From Alkaliphilus peptidifermentans DSM 18978 (GTDB lineage Bacteria > Bacillota > Clostridia > Peptostreptococcales > Natronincolaceae), in contig NZ_FMUS01000037.1 in NCBI RefSeq assembly GCF_900101495.1, positions 1-35,294 of the forward strand: 35,294 nucleotides of DNA. The letters are read 5' to 3'. Made by a program: the position numbers and the translations under genes. Every line of letters starts with the position of its first letter. Position 1 is the stretch's first letter. The notes under the pieces were generated by a model, which saw only the letters and a list, made by a program, of their open reading frames with translations, was not told where the DNA came from and ran no database searches. This document shows positions 8,018 to 17,508 of the stretch, one piece after another.

Positions 8018-8638
8018 TTATCTAATGTATGGATTTGTTAATTTCTCGATACCAATTCTTGTAGCAGGCCCGTGTCCAGGAAAGACTGTAATTTCATCAT
8101 TCAAGCCCATTAGCTTGGTTTGAATGGAATGTATTAGTTGATCATGATTTCCACCATCTAAGTCAGATCTTCCTATTGAATTGGCAAATAAAGTGTCACC
8201 TGTAAATAGGTATTGGTCAACTAAAATCGAAACTCCGCCAGGGGTATGGCCTGGTGTATGGATAATCTTCAGCTTTAGCTCACCTAACTCAATAATATCA
8301 TCATCCTTAAGGAATTTATCTGTAGATAGCTCCACAGGGTTAGTTCCCATATGGGATGAATAATTTTTACTCTTATCCTTTAATATATATAAATCTGCTT
8401 CATGTATATATAGTGGAGCATTTGTCTTATCTTGAATTTCCTTAACTCCTCCTATATGATCTCCATGACCATGGGTTAGCAGAATGTATTCAAGCTCTAA
8501 ATCATTATCTTCAATGATTTTCAAAATTTTATCACCGTCGCCTCCAGGATCAATTACTGCTGCTTTGTTGGTTTTTTCATCACCTATTATATAGCAATTA
8601 ACTCCATAAACACCTGCAGCAATCTTTTCAATTATCAT
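8018..8638 (-). CDS. MBL-fold metallohydrolase, glyoxalase II-like (YqgX type)
   Basis: This 206-aa metallo-beta-lactamase-fold hydrolase has all the metal ligands: THGHGDHIGG (about residues 55-64), GHTPGG (about 130-135), GDTLF (about 147-151) and a final FPGHGPAT (about 187-194). Its length and the C-terminal GHGP segment match the short glyoxalase II-like YqgX group, which hydrolyses thioesters such as S-lactoyl conjugates. The true substrate is unknown in most Clostridia because they lack glutathione. It starts 11 bp after dtd with an AGGAGG site and is likely in one operon with it. Confidence 0.87.
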   Translation of the reverse strand: MIIEKIAAGVYGVNCYIIGDEKTNKAAVIDPGGDGDKILKIIEDNDLELEYILLTHGHGDHIGGVKEIQDKTNAPLYIHEADLYILKDKSKNYSSHMGTNPVELSTDKFLKDDDIIELGELKLKIIHTPGHTPGGVSILVDQYLFTGDTLFANSIGRSDLDGGNHDQLIHSIQTKLMGLNDEITVFPGHGPATRIGIEKLTNPYIR

Positions 8639-8649
8639 AAATATCCTCC

Positions 8650-9099
8650 TTAGAAGTCTTTTTTGCTGTCAACAAGTATAGTTACAGGCCCATCATTTAT
8701 AGAATGTACCATCATATGGGCTTGAAAAACACCTGTTTCTACTTTAATCTCCATTTGTCTGCAAAGCTTTATAAATTCCATATATAAAGCATCAGCAGTG
8801 TCTGGCTTTGCTGCCTCTGTAAAATTTGGCCTTCTTCCCTTTCTACAATCTCCCAATAAAGTAAATTGAGATACCACCAGCATTTCACCCTTTACATCAA
8901 GAAGAGATAAATTCATTTTTTCATTATCATCTTCAAATATTCTCAAATTTATAAGCTTCTCAGCCATATATTTAACATCTTCTATGGTATCGCCTTCTGC
9001 AACACCTAAGTATACTAGTAACCCATGTCCAATTTCACCTGAGGTTGTATTATCAACGACTACTTTACCTTCTTTAATTCTTTGTACTACTGCTCTCAT
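8650..9099 (-). CDS. dtd: D-aminoacyl-tRNA deacylase
   Basis: This 149-aa cytosolic enzyme removes D-amino acids, and mischarged glycine, from tRNA. The conserved SQFTLLGDC (about 78-86) and NFTEAAKP (about 91-98) segments and the GPVT motif near the C-terminus (about 138-141) are diagnostic of DTD. Length is standard. It follows rel leftward at a distance of 44 bp, as in many Firmicutes (rel-dtd), and is followed by the MBL hydrolase. The start has a GGAGG site. Confidence 0.96.
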   Translation of the reverse strand: MRAVVQRIKEGKVVVDNTTSGEIGHGLLVYLGVAEGDTIEDVKYMAEKLINLRIFEDDNEKMNLSLLDVKGEMLVVSQFTLLGDCRKGRRPNFTEAAKPDTADALYMEFIKLCRQMEIKVETGVFQAHMMVHSINDGPVTILVDSKKDF

Positions 9100-9143
9100 T
9101 TTTACCTCCTTAATTTAGGTCATCAATCTCTGTAAGAGTAACG

Positions 9144-11327
9144 TTATGTTATAACACGATAAACATCTATTACTCCATCTACGGCTCTAACTTTATTCAT
9201 TAGCTTGTCCAATTGCTCTATATCATCAATTTCAACTATTAAATTTAAAACTGCCAGTCTATCTTTATTGGTTCTTGCATTTAATGAATTTACAACTATC
9301 TTGTTATCAGCAAGAATCCTTGTGAATTCTGATAATAGGCCCTTTCTATCATTGGCCCTAACTTGAATTTCTGCCTGAAAGGTTATTGGCTTTGATGTAT
9401 CCCATTCTACATCTATTAAGCGGTCGGCAGATTCAATATTATCTATAAGGTTTGGACAATCCTCTCTATGAACTGATACTCCTCTTCCACGGGTAATATA
9501 GCCAACTATCTTATCTCCTGGAACGGGGTTACAGCACCTTGAGAATCTAACCATTATATTGTCAATTCCTTTTACGGTAATACCTTGACTTTGTTTATGG
9601 GATTTATTTCTATCCACCTGTGGCTGCTGATGTTGAGTCTCTTTTTCGAAAACTTCTGGTGTGATTTCTTTTTTTACTTCCTTCTTAGTGGCTTCTCTAA
9701 TTTTAGGTATAATTTGATTTAAGGTGATTCCACCATAGCCAATGGCGGCATATAAGTCATCTTCGTTATTTAATCCAAATCTCTTGGCTATTTGCGTTAA
9801 TAGCTTTACATGAAGAGCCTCCTGTTGATTAAAGCCTTGCCTTCTTACTTCTCTTTCAAGGATTTCTTGGCCCTTTTCTACATTTTCTTCTCTTCTTTCC
9901 TTCTTAAACCACTGCTTTATTTTGTTTTTGGCCTGTGAGCTTTTAACTATCTTTAGCCAATCACGACTTGGTCCATTACTATTGGAGGAGGTTAGTATTT
10001 CTATAATATTACCGTTCTTTAGCTTATAATCAATTGGTACAATTCTTCCATCTACCTTTGCACCTACGCACTTATTACCTACGCCAGAATGTATTTTATA
10101 TGCAAAGTCTATGGGGGTTGAGCCTGCTGGTAGATTTATTACCTCACCTTTAGGAGTAAACACAAAAACCTCATTTGTGAAAAGGTCTATCTTTAGTGAT
10201 TCCATAAACTCCTTTGGGTCATTTGCTTCCTTTTCAAGCTCCAGCATTTGCCCCAGCCATGTAAGGTTATTACTTATACCATCATCGTCATCTTTACTTT
10301 TACCTTCTTTATACTTCCAGTGGGCAGCAATACCATATTCAGCAATCTGGTGCATTTCGTAGGTTCGAATTTGAATTTCTACAGGCTCCCCTTTGGGGCC
10401 AATTATTGTAGTATGAAGTGATTGGTACATATTGGGCTTAGGCATGGCAATATAATCCTTAAATCTACCGGGTATAGGCTTCCATAGGGTGTGAACTATA
10501 CCTAAAACGCCATAGCAATCCTTAATTGTTTCAACTATAACTCGAACGGCTAAAAAGTCAAATATTTCATCAAAGGATTTATCTTGATATACCATTTTCT
10601 TATATATGCTATAGAAATGCTTAGGTCTACCTGAGATATCTCCTTCTATACTAAACTCATATAGTTTTTTATCTAACGCCTTCATAACCTCGTTTATATA
10701 TGCTTCTCGATCCTGTCTTTTTATAGCCACCTTTTCAACCAAATCGTAGTAACCCTCTGGATCAATATATCTTAAACAAAGATCTTCAAGCTCCCATTTC
10801 ACTCTAGAAATACCCAAACGATGGGCAATCGGACAGTATATTTCCAATGTCTCCATTGCCTTCTCTTTTTTCTTTTCATCTGTTTGATATTTTAATGTCC
10901 TCATATTATGTAGTCTATCTGCAAGCTTTATCAAAATAACTCTGATATCCTTTGCCATAGCGATAAACATTTTTCGAAGATTTTCAGCCTGTCTCTCTTC
11001 CTTTGTTTCAAAGGATAATCTTGTCAGCTTTGTTACTCCCTCTACCAGTTGAGCTATCTCATCGTCAAATTCCCGTTCTATATCCTTAAAGGTATAATCT
11101 GTATCTTCAATGACATCATGGAGTAAAGCTGCTGCTATTGTACTGCTGTCAAGCTTAAGCTCAATTAATATTTTGGCAACCTCAACAGGGTGAACAAAAT
11201 ACTTTTCACCCGATCGTCTATATTGCCCCTGATGTGCATTTTCTGAAAAGTTATAAGCCCTAATGATTAATTCAACGTCACATTGAGGGTTATATTCTTC
11301 TATCATCGCTATTAAATTCTCAAGCAT
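9144..11327 (-). CDS. relA: Bifunctional (p)ppGpp synthetase/hydrolase Rel
   Basis: This 727-aa long RelA/SpoT homologue drives the stringent response. Domains in order: HD hydrolase with intact LLHDVIEDTDYT (about 65-76), a synthetase domain with FDFLAVRVIV and RFKDYIAMPKPNMYQSLHTT (about 255-315), a TGS domain (about 390-450), an RIS/zinc-finger-like region with RCCNPVPGD, and a C-terminal ACT domain. Both catalytic centres look intact, so it should make and degrade (p)ppGpp. I chose the ATG at 11327 (MLENLIAMIEE), which has a GAGAGGGTG site; an upstream ATG in the same frame (11363) lacks one. The upstream gap is a heptamer repeat block. Confidence 0.95.
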   Translation of the reverse strand: MLENLIAMIEEYNPQCDVELIIRAYNFSENAHQGQYRRSGEKYFVHPVEVAKILIELKLDSSTIAAALLHDVIEDTDYTFKDIEREFDDEIAQLVEGVTKLTRLSFETKEERQAENLRKMFIAMAKDIRVILIKLADRLHNMRTLKYQTDEKKKEKAMETLEIYCPIAHRLGISRVKWELEDLCLRYIDPEGYYDLVEKVAIKRQDREAYINEVMKALDKKLYEFSIEGDISGRPKHFYSIYKKMVYQDKSFDEIFDFLAVRVIVETIKDCYGVLGIVHTLWKPIPGRFKDYIAMPKPNMYQSLHTTIIGPKGEPVEIQIRTYEMHQIAEYGIAAHWKYKEGKSKDDDDGISNNLTWLGQMLELEKEANDPKEFMESLKIDLFTNEVFVFTPKGEVINLPAGSTPIDFAYKIHSGVGNKCVGAKVDGRIVPIDYKLKNGNIIEILTSSNSNGPSRDWLKIVKSSQAKNKIKQWFKKERREENVEKGQEILEREVRRQGFNQQEALHVKLLTQIAKRFGLNNEDDLYAAIGYGGITLNQIIPKIREATKKEVKKEITPEVFEKETQHQQPQVDRNKSHKQSQGITVKGIDNIMVRFSRCCNPVPGDKIVGYITRGRGVSVHREDCPNLIDNIESADRLIDVEWDTSKPITFQAEIQVRANDRKGLLSEFTRILADNKIVVNSLNARTNKDRLAVLNLIVEIDDIEQLDKLMNKVRAVDGVIDVYRVIT

Positions 11328-11380
11328 AATAATCACCCTCTCAGTAACAAATAATATAAACATAATGAGTAATGTAAATC

Positions 11381-11540
11381 AATGAGTAATTAGTAATGAG
11401 TAATTAGTAATTAGCAATTGTGGTTGAAATTTACATGTAGGAGACTCATAATTAAGAATTTAACTCTTTTCATTCTTAACTCTTTATCATCTTTTTCTTT
11501 GGTTCTTTCATTTCACATTTCACATTACTAATTACTCATT
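11381..11540. repeat. Heptamer-phased block with perfect 18-bp inverted ends
   Basis: AATGAGTAATTAGTAATG at 11381-11398 is the exact reverse complement of 11523-11540. The left side runs as consecutive 7-mers (AATGAGT, AATTAGT, AATGAGT, AATTAGT, AATTAGC, AATTGTG). The right side runs as 7-mers of the opposite strand (TTTCACA, TTTCACA, TTACTAA, TTACTCA). The centre includes ATTGTGGTTGAAATTT, which is shared with the block at 21510-21738. No ORF is seen. It lies between rel and apt. Confidence 0.75.
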
Positions 11541-11551
11541 GGTTTTAGCTG

Positions 11552-12073
11552 TTATTCAGCATCATAGCTTACAAGTGTTTTAACATTATAATCCTTTAAA
11601 GTTTCTCTGCCTTTAAGGAAGGATAGTTCTATTAAGAAATTTAACGAAACAACAGTTCCGCCTAGTCCTTCTATAAGCTTAGCTGCAGCCAGAACAGTAC
11701 CACCAGTAGCCAATAGGTCATCAAGTATAGCCACCTTCATACCAGGCTTTATTGCATCTTTATGTATTTCTAATGCATCTGTTCCGTATTCCAATTCATA
11801 TTCATATTTAACAGTTTCTGCTGGCAGCTTACCGGGTTTTCTAATAGGGACAAAGGCTTTACCTAGCTTATAAGCAACTGGTGTACCTACAATAAAGCCT
11901 CTAGCCTCTGGACCAACTATTACATCTATATCCATATCCTCCAATTGATCTGCCATTTGATCTATTACATATCTCAATGCATCCTTATCACTCAATATGG
12001 TGGTAATATCCTTAAAGCTAATACCTTCCTTAGGAAAATCTTGTACTTCTCTAATCATTCCTTTTAAATCCAT
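11552..12073 (-). CDS. apt: Adenine phosphoribosyltransferase
   Basis: This 173-aa purine-salvage enzyme converts adenine and PRPP to AMP. The PRPP-binding motif [13 protein letters not shown] (about 118-130) and the [12 protein letters not shown] segment (about 57-68) are characteristic of APRT. It begins two bases after the recJ stop, and its Shine-Dalgarno sits in the last codons of recJ, so the two genes are translationally coupled. The order recJ-apt-rel is common in Firmicutes and links purine pools with the stringent response. Confidence 0.96.
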   Translation of the reverse strand: MDLKGMIREVQDFPKEGISFKDITTILSDKDALRYVIDQMADQLEDMDIDVIVGPEARGFIVGTPVAYKLGKAFVPIRKPGKLPAETVKYEYELEYGTDALEIHKDAIKPGMKVAILDDLLATGGTVLAAAKLIEGLGGTVVSLNFLIELSFLKGRETLKDYNVKTLVSYDAE

Positions 12074-12075
12074 TA

Positions 12076-14601
12076 TTATTTCCTCCTCTTATATAGTTCT
12101 TTCAATCTACTTTGATAATCATTTTGACTATTAAGCCAATTCTGCAGATTTTTATAGGTTTCTAATTCCTCAAGGTTAACTTTTCCCTTTGGCTTCTCTA
12201 GCTCTATTTCAACTTCCCTGGAATTAAGTGAGTAATTAACTAGCCTTGCCTCCTTAAAAATCTCCAGGACACCCTTAAGTAATATTTCATTTGCTATGAA
12301 CTTATTTTGCTTATTAATAGTCTCTACTATTTCATCAATGGTTAGAATTGATTTATCCTTGATTGTCTTAAAATAATTATAAAATGTAATAAGCTTATCA
12401 CGATTAGGAATCATATCCTTTAATATCTCAACATTATGCGTCTCATCATCGGCTTCATAGAAAACCAAGAGGTTTTTAGTATCAACTAAAGCAACCAGCT
12501 TATTAAGCTGAGTTGGAGAAAAAAACTGATCATATAGAATAATCTTATTATAACTGCTAAACTCAATTTTATCAATATTTGGATTAATGATTATATGTAC
12601 ATCACCTTCTTTAGGTGGTTCAGGACTATATTGAAAGAATACATTAAACTCTCTTATGCAATTTTTTTGCCTTATATCCATAAGTCCTAATAGTCGAAAG
12701 GCCTTATTGAGGGTGTTAACAAGTATTACTGTTGGTGCTATCTCATATATTTGTTCTATAATGATTTTGTCCTTTTTATCTTCAGTAATGATTCGTGTTT
12801 CCTTAAGCTTTATATCAAGATCTTCCAACATAGCTTTTTCAAACTTAAAATTCTTAAAGTAGTCTTTATATATAGTTGTATTCTGTCTTTTACCCTTCTG
12901 CATAACCTTCATATCTTTAATGTTCATCTGTAGATTTTTATATCCATTGAATATATTATATTCTGGTACAAAAATTACTTCAACCAAGTCTTCTGACTGA
13001 ATATATTCCTTTAAATATCCCAAGCCAAAGGCAATACCATTGATTTTTTTGCCTTCATTGATAAGTTCAACCCTTAAATGTTTACCTTCAGCACCTACAG
13101 TCTGTATTGAAGAAACCTTCAAACTCCTACATATGAATTTAGGTCCAGGGTTACCCATCCCGTGGGGCTCTAATAGCTCTAACTCCGAAATAATTTTATC
13201 ATCAATTTCATTGTAGGCTAAGTGATCATCAAAGGATATCTCCCGAATAAAATCATCATGGGAAAGGGCTTCATTAGCTTTATTATTAATGCTTTCTTTA
13301 AATTCCGCTAATTTCTCTTGTTTCATAGATAGTCCGGCTGCCTGTTCGTGCCCACCAAACTTTATGAACATATCCTTACAACTGCTTAAGGCCTCAAAAA
13401 TATTAAACCCAGGTATGCTTCTGGCAGAGCCCTTTGCTTCTCCATCTTCTAAAGACATTATAATGGTAGGTTTATAGTATTTCTCAACAATTCTTGAGGC
13501 TACTATACCAATTACACCGTGGTGCCAACCCTCATTATATAATACTAAAAACTTTCTATTTTGTAGTTCCGGATCTTCTTCCAGCTGCTTTATGGCCTGT
13601 TTAAAAATCTCCATTTCTATATGTTGTCTTTCTCTGTTTTCATCATCAAGAAATTTCGCCAGCTCAATAGCTTCTGAATAGTCGTCACAGGTTAAGAGTC
13701 TCACTCCAATCTTAGCATTACCTATTCTTCCAGCAGCATTTATCCTTGGAGCTAGCATAAAACCGATATGCCCTCCATTTATTTTTTTATCCTTCAGGCC
13801 GCACACCTCTAAAAGGGCTCGAATTCCTTCATTAGATGAACTTTCCATGGCCTTCATTCCATTTTTAACTATGATACGATTCTCATCTGTTAGTGTCACT
13901 ATATCGGCAACAGTGGCCAATGCAGCTATATCAATATAATTATGTACCTCTTTAATAAACTCTACCTTAGGCATTAAAGCCTGTATTATCTTAAGGGCTA
14001 TACCACATCCGCATAGCATCTTAAATGGGTATCCACAATCCGTCTGCTTTGGGTTAATAATTCCATAGGCAGCAGGTAGCTCTTCTTGGCATTCATGGTG
14101 ATCTGAAATAATCACATCAATTCCCAATTCATTGGCATATGCTACTTCATTCACTGATGTTATTCCGCAGTCAACAGTAATAATTAGCTGACCACCGTTT
14201 TCTGATATTTCCTTTATAGCATCACAGTTAACTCCATAGCCTTCCTCCATTCTATGGGGGATATAGGATTCAACACTATAGCCTATACTTTTAAAATATC
14301 TAACTAATAATGCAGTACTGGAAACTCCATCTACATCATAATCACCATATATCCATATCGATTCATTGCCTTCCACTGCATTCTTGATTCTTTTAACCAC
14401 CTTCTCCATATTCTTTAAAAGAAATGGATCGTGTAGGTATTCTAATGATGAATTTAAAAATATTTTAGCGTCTTCTACATCCAAAATACCTCTATTAAAC
14501 AAAAGCTTAGCTGTAGTTGTCGATATATTTAATTCTTTCACCAGTGAATTTATTTTATCCTCGTCTGCTTTTTTAAATGTCCATATTTTTTTCTCTAGCA
14601 T
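12076..14601 (-). CDS. recJ: Single-stranded-DNA-specific exonuclease RecJ
   Basis: This 841-aa 5'-3' exonuclease acts on single-stranded DNA in recombination and repair. It has DHH-family motifs in the N-terminal part (DYDVDGVSS around 84-92, DCGITS around 142-147, DHHECQ around 164-169), then a DHHA1 domain with [13 protein letters not shown] (about 410-422), an OB-fold region, and a roughly 270-aa C-terminal extension. The extra C-terminal domain makes it longer than E. coli RecJ and similar to the Firmicute YrvE type. The start has a GGTGGTGAAGG site. A hairpin (14642-14657) lies in its probable 5' leader. Confidence 0.94.
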   Translation of the reverse strand: MLEKKIWTFKKADEDKINSLVKELNISTTTAKLLFNRGILDVEDAKIFLNSSLEYLHDPFLLKNMEKVVKRIKNAVEGNESIWIYGDYDVDGVSSTALLVRYFKSIGYSVESYIPHRMEEGYGVNCDAIKEISENGGQLIITVDCGITSVNEVAYANELGIDVIISDHHECQEELPAAYGIINPKQTDCGYPFKMLCGCGIALKIIQALMPKVEFIKEVHNYIDIAALATVADIVTLTDENRIIVKNGMKAMESSSNEGIRALLEVCGLKDKKINGGHIGFMLAPRINAAGRIGNAKIGVRLLTCDDYSEAIELAKFLDDENRERQHIEMEIFKQAIKQLEEDPELQNRKFLVLYNEGWHHGVIGIVASRIVEKYYKPTIIMSLEDGEAKGSARSIPGFNIFEALSSCKDMFIKFGGHEQAAGLSMKQEKLAEFKESINNKANEALSHDDFIREISFDDHLAYNEIDDKIISELELLEPHGMGNPGPKFICRSLKVSSIQTVGAEGKHLRVELINEGKKINGIAFGLGYLKEYIQSEDLVEVIFVPEYNIFNGYKNLQMNIKDMKVMQKGKRQNTTIYKDYFKNFKFEKAMLEDLDIKLKETRIITEDKKDKIIIEQIYEIAPTVILVNTLNKAFRLLGLMDIRQKNCIREFNVFFQYSPEPPKEGDVHIIINPNIDKIEFSSYNKIILYDQFFSPTQLNKLVALVDTKNLLVFYEADDETHNVEILKDMIPNRDKLITFYNYFKTIKDKSILTIDEIVETINKQNKFIANEILLKGVLEIFKEARLVNYSLNSREVEIELEKPKGKVNLEELETYKNLQNWLNSQNDYQSRLKELYKRRK

Positions 14602-14713
14602 TCCTTCACCACCTAAAAATAGATCACATATAAATTATAAAGGCAGCAAAGGCTGCCATTAGAATTATAAATAATAATACTTATATTTTACATTATTTTT
14701 AATAACATGAAAA

Positions 14714-14745
14714 GGGTAATAACACTAATACTAATGTTATTACCC
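14714..14745 (-). terminator. Intrinsic terminator after secF
   Basis: Arms GGGTAATAACA (14714-14724) and TGTTATTACCC (14735-14745) pair perfectly. The minus strand continues with TTTT after the stem. A smaller hairpin (GGCAGC/GCTGCC, 14642-14657) lies closer to recJ with only a weak T tract. Confidence 0.8.
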
Positions 14746-14759
14746 CATAATAAATTAAT

Positions 14760-15656
14760 TTATTTTGTTTCTGGGTTTGGGTTGTATGACGTTTTTTTAG
14801 CTTGCATTTCCTTCAACATAACCCATACAGGGCTTGCAATAAAGATAGATGAATATGTTCCACTTACAACCCCAGCAATAAGTGGTAAAGCAAATTGTCT
14901 AATCTGTTCTACACCAAGTACATAAAGGGCAACTATTGTAATTAATGTAGTAACAGAGGTATTGATGGAACGTACTATAGTTTGCTTTATACTGTCATTT
15001 GCAACCTGTTCATAATTGTTTTTCTTCATAAACTTTAAGTTTTCTCTTATTCTATCAAATACAACAATTGTATCATTTATTGAGTAACCTAATATTGTTA
15101 AAACAGCCGCCACAAAGGGTGCATTTATTGGAATTCTAAAAATAGAATATACGGCTATAACAATTAATATATCATGGATTAATGCAGTTATGGCTGCAAA
15201 ACCAAAACGCAATTCAAATCTAAAGGTAATATAAGCCAGCATTCCTAATGCAGATATCAATACAGAAATTAATGCTCTATTTTGAATTTCTCTACCCACA
15301 GCTGGTCCAAATTGCTGTGCTCTAAGGAAGTCTTCTTTTAAATCTAAATCATATTTTTCTTGGAACTTACCGAATATTTCCAAACGCTCTTGATTATCAA
15401 AATCTATTGTACTTCTAATTTGAACTATTGTTCTATCTCTACCCAATAAGTTAATATTAGCGTTAGGATCAAACTCATTTACAATTTCTCTTATTTCTGA
15501 CACTGGAAGCTCTTGATGAACTTCAATTTCCATTAAAGCACCACCAGTAAAGTCAATACCTAAATTAATGCCAGAGAAAAGACCTATTATTAAGCCTATA
15601 GCTATAACTGCACCTGATAGTGCAAACCAAATTTTTCGTCTTTCAATAATATTCAT
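14760..15656 (-). CDS. secF: Protein translocase subunit SecF
   Basis: This 298-aa membrane protein partners SecD and uses the proton or sodium gradient to help pull secreted proteins across the membrane. It has one N-terminal helix, a short extracytoplasmic P1-like domain starting GIDFTGGALMEIE (about 32-44), and five C-terminal helices. The conserved GYSINDTIVVFDRIREN segment (about 189-205) is the RND-type SecF signature. It starts 11 bp after secD with a GGGGGG site and is the last gene before a terminator. Confidence 0.95.
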   Translation of the reverse strand: MNIIERRKIWFALSGAVIAIGLIIGLFSGINLGIDFTGGALMEIEVHQELPVSEIREIVNEFDPNANINLLGRDRTIVQIRSTIDFDNQERLEIFGKFQEKYDLDLKEDFLRAQQFGPAVGREIQNRALISVLISALGMLAYITFRFELRFGFAAITALIHDILIVIAVYSIFRIPINAPFVAAVLTILGYSINDTIVVFDRIRENLKFMKKNNYEQVANDSIKQTIVRSINTSVTTLITIVALYVLGVEQIRQFALPLIAGVVSGTYSSIFIASPVWVMLKEMQAKKTSYNPNPETK

Positions 15657-15667
15657 GCTCGTCCCCC

Positions 15668-16924
15668 CTATGCTCCAAATAATTTGTTGTTCTTAGTTAA
15701 GTTCATTCCTACCAGCAGCTTCAAGATGAACTTTGTAATAACAATAGCTGTAAACATACTTGCTATTATACCAACAATCAAGGTAACAGCAAAACCTCTA
15801 ATAGGACCTGTTCCGAATTGGTATAATACCATACCAGCAATAAGGGTAGTTATATTTGCATCTATAATGGTTCTAAAGGCTCTTTTGAATCCAGAGTCAA
15901 TTGATGCTCTAATGGTCTTACCAGCCCTTAATTCTTCCTTTAATCTTTCAAATATAATTACATTGGCATCAACCGCCATACCAACTGATAGAATCAGCGC
16001 TGCAATTCCAGGCAAGGTCAATGTTGCGTTCAATGCAACCAAAGTTCCTAATACAATTAAAATATAAATAACTAATGCTAAATTAGCTACAATTCCTGGC
16101 AGCCTATAGTAAACCAGCATAAATAACAATACTAATATTATACCAATTTGAGCAGCCTGAACACTTCTATTCAATGCATTTACACCTAATGTAGCTGTTA
16201 TTGTAGAGCTTTCTATCTCTTCTAAATCAACCGGCAAAGCTCCTCCTCTAATAAGGGTAGCTAGGTTTGAGGCATATTCCATACTAAACCTACCAGTTAT
16301 ATTGGCTCTACCACCTGTTATTCTTTCAGTAACTACTGGATCAGAAATTACCTCATCATCTAATACAATAAATATGGTTCTTTCTTGTGCTCTTGGGGCA
16401 TAATCTCTGTCCAGTCTCCCAGTTGCTTCCGAGAAACTATTTGCTCCTTCACTATCCAGCTCTAAGCCCACAGATGGTGACCCATCAACAAAATTTACCT
16501 CTGCTTTTCTTACATTTGCACCCGTTAATACTTCTTCTCCGTCAAATGTAATAAATCTTAACTGTGCAGTTTGACCAATTAAGTCTATAGCCTCTTGCGC
16601 ATTTTCTACTCCCGGTAGTTCTACTCTAATACGCTTGTCCCCTTCACGGACAATTATAGGCTCTGTTAAGCCTAGGGCATTAACTCTTCGATTAAATATT
16701 CCTATTGTTTGGTCAATTGTTCTATCTAATTCTACGCCAGTAAGGTTTGTTTTTGCTTCATAAACTACATAAACTCCACCCTGTAGGTCTAGTCCCTGCT
16801 TCATTGATTGGCTTATAGGTCTTATAGACCTGTCTCCTACTTCTAAACCAAATAGTGCTGTAAAGGCTGCTAAACTTACTAGAGCAATCAAAAGTATAAA
16901 AATTATTGCATTTTTTACTCTCAT
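15668..16924 (-). CDS. secD: Protein translocase subunit SecD
   Basis: This 418-aa protein has an N-terminal helix, the GLDLQGGVYVVYE motif (about 44-56), a periplasmic-side P1 region, and a C-terminal block of five helices with the SVGMAVDANVIIFERLKEE signature (about 326-344). It is markedly shorter than E. coli SecD (about 615 aa), but this compact form is usual in Clostridia. It is upstream of secF in a two-gene unit. yajC, which encodes the SecDF accessory subunit, lies about 3 kb upstream and is separated by the SCIFF genes. Confidence 0.95.
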   Translation of the reverse strand: MRVKNAIIFILLIALVSLAAFTALFGLEVGDRSIRPISQSMKQGLDLQGGVYVVYEAKTNLTGVELDRTIDQTIGIFNRRVNALGLTEPIIVREGDKRIRVELPGVENAQEAIDLIGQTAQLRFITFDGEEVLTGANVRKAEVNFVDGSPSVGLELDSEGANSFSEATGRLDRDYAPRAQERTIFIVLDDEVISDPVVTERITGGRANITGRFSMEYASNLATLIRGGALPVDLEEIESSTITATLGVNALNRSVQAAQIGIILVLLFMLVYYRLPGIVANLALVIYILIVLGTLVALNATLTLPGIAALILSVGMAVDANVIIFERLKEELRAGKTIRASIDSGFKRAFRTIIDANITTLIAGMVLYQFGTGPIRGFAVTLIVGIIASMFTAIVITKFILKLLVGMNLTKNNKLFGA

Positions 16925-17000
16925 TCAGTATTCCCCCTAACCTAATTTCATAACTTTAATTATATACGCTAAAAAACACAGAGTCAACCAAAGGAAAAAG

Positions 17001-17507
17001 TTATCCCTCCTTGTGATTATTTCCATAAACCACATAGTGATCAGCTGATTCTTTTAATGAAGCTTTTTCCTCATCTGTTAACTCTCTAATTACCTTTGCT
17101 GGTGAGCCTACTGCCAATACTCCCGATGGAATTTTCTTATTGGGTGGAACCAAAGCACCAGCACCAATAATAGTTTCGTCGCCAACCTCTGCTCCATCAA
17201 GAATAATTGCACCCATACCAATTAGAGTATTATTACCAACTGTACATGCATGTACAATTGCACTGTGGCCTACAGTTACATTATCTCCAATAATAGTAGG
17301 ATACTTATTGCTTATATGTACCACAGTATTATCTTGAATATTGGTATTTTTACCAATGATAATGTAATTATCATCTCCTCTAACTACCGCCTTATACCAA
17401 ATACTACTGTTTTCACCAATTTTGACATCCCCTATAATATCAGCAGTTTCTGCTATAAAGCAGCTTTCATGAATAATAGGTTTTTTTTCCTTTAATCCCT
17501 TTATCAT
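17001..17507 (-). CDS. Gamma-carbonic-anhydrase-like hexapeptide-repeat protein
   Basis: This 168-aa left-handed beta-helix protein has hexapeptide repeats (I-G-E-N-S, V-R-G-D, I-I-G-K-N type) from about residue 14 to 140. Zinc-ligand-like histidines appear in TVVHISN (about 62-68) and VGHSAIVHAC (about 79-88), which matches the YrdA/PaaY gamma-CA-like family. Whether it is an active carbonic anhydrase cannot be told. Its start lies one base after the scfB stop, and its Shine-Dalgarno is inside the scfB end, so it is translationally coupled to the SCIFF maturase. It also lies directly upstream of secD. Confidence 0.88.
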   Translation of the reverse strand: MIKGLKEKKPIIHESCFIAETADIIGDVKIGENSSIWYKAVVRGDDNYIIIGKNTNIQDNTVVHISNKYPTIIGDNVTVGHSAIVHACTVGNNTLIGMGAIILDGAEVGDETIIGAGALVPPNKKIPSGVLAVGSPAKVIRELTDEEKASLKESADHYVVYGNNHKEG

Positions 17508-17508
17508 T

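Noticed and set aside
11328-11363. N-terminal 12-residue extension of Rel (start at 11363)
   Set aside because: No ribosome site precedes it, and the sequence MFILFVTERVII is not typical of Rel. The ATG at 11327 has a clear site.
15668-16924. SecD as a truncated or degraded gene because of its short length
   Set aside because: All SecD motifs and six helices are present; compact SecD of about 410-430 aa is normal for Clostridia.
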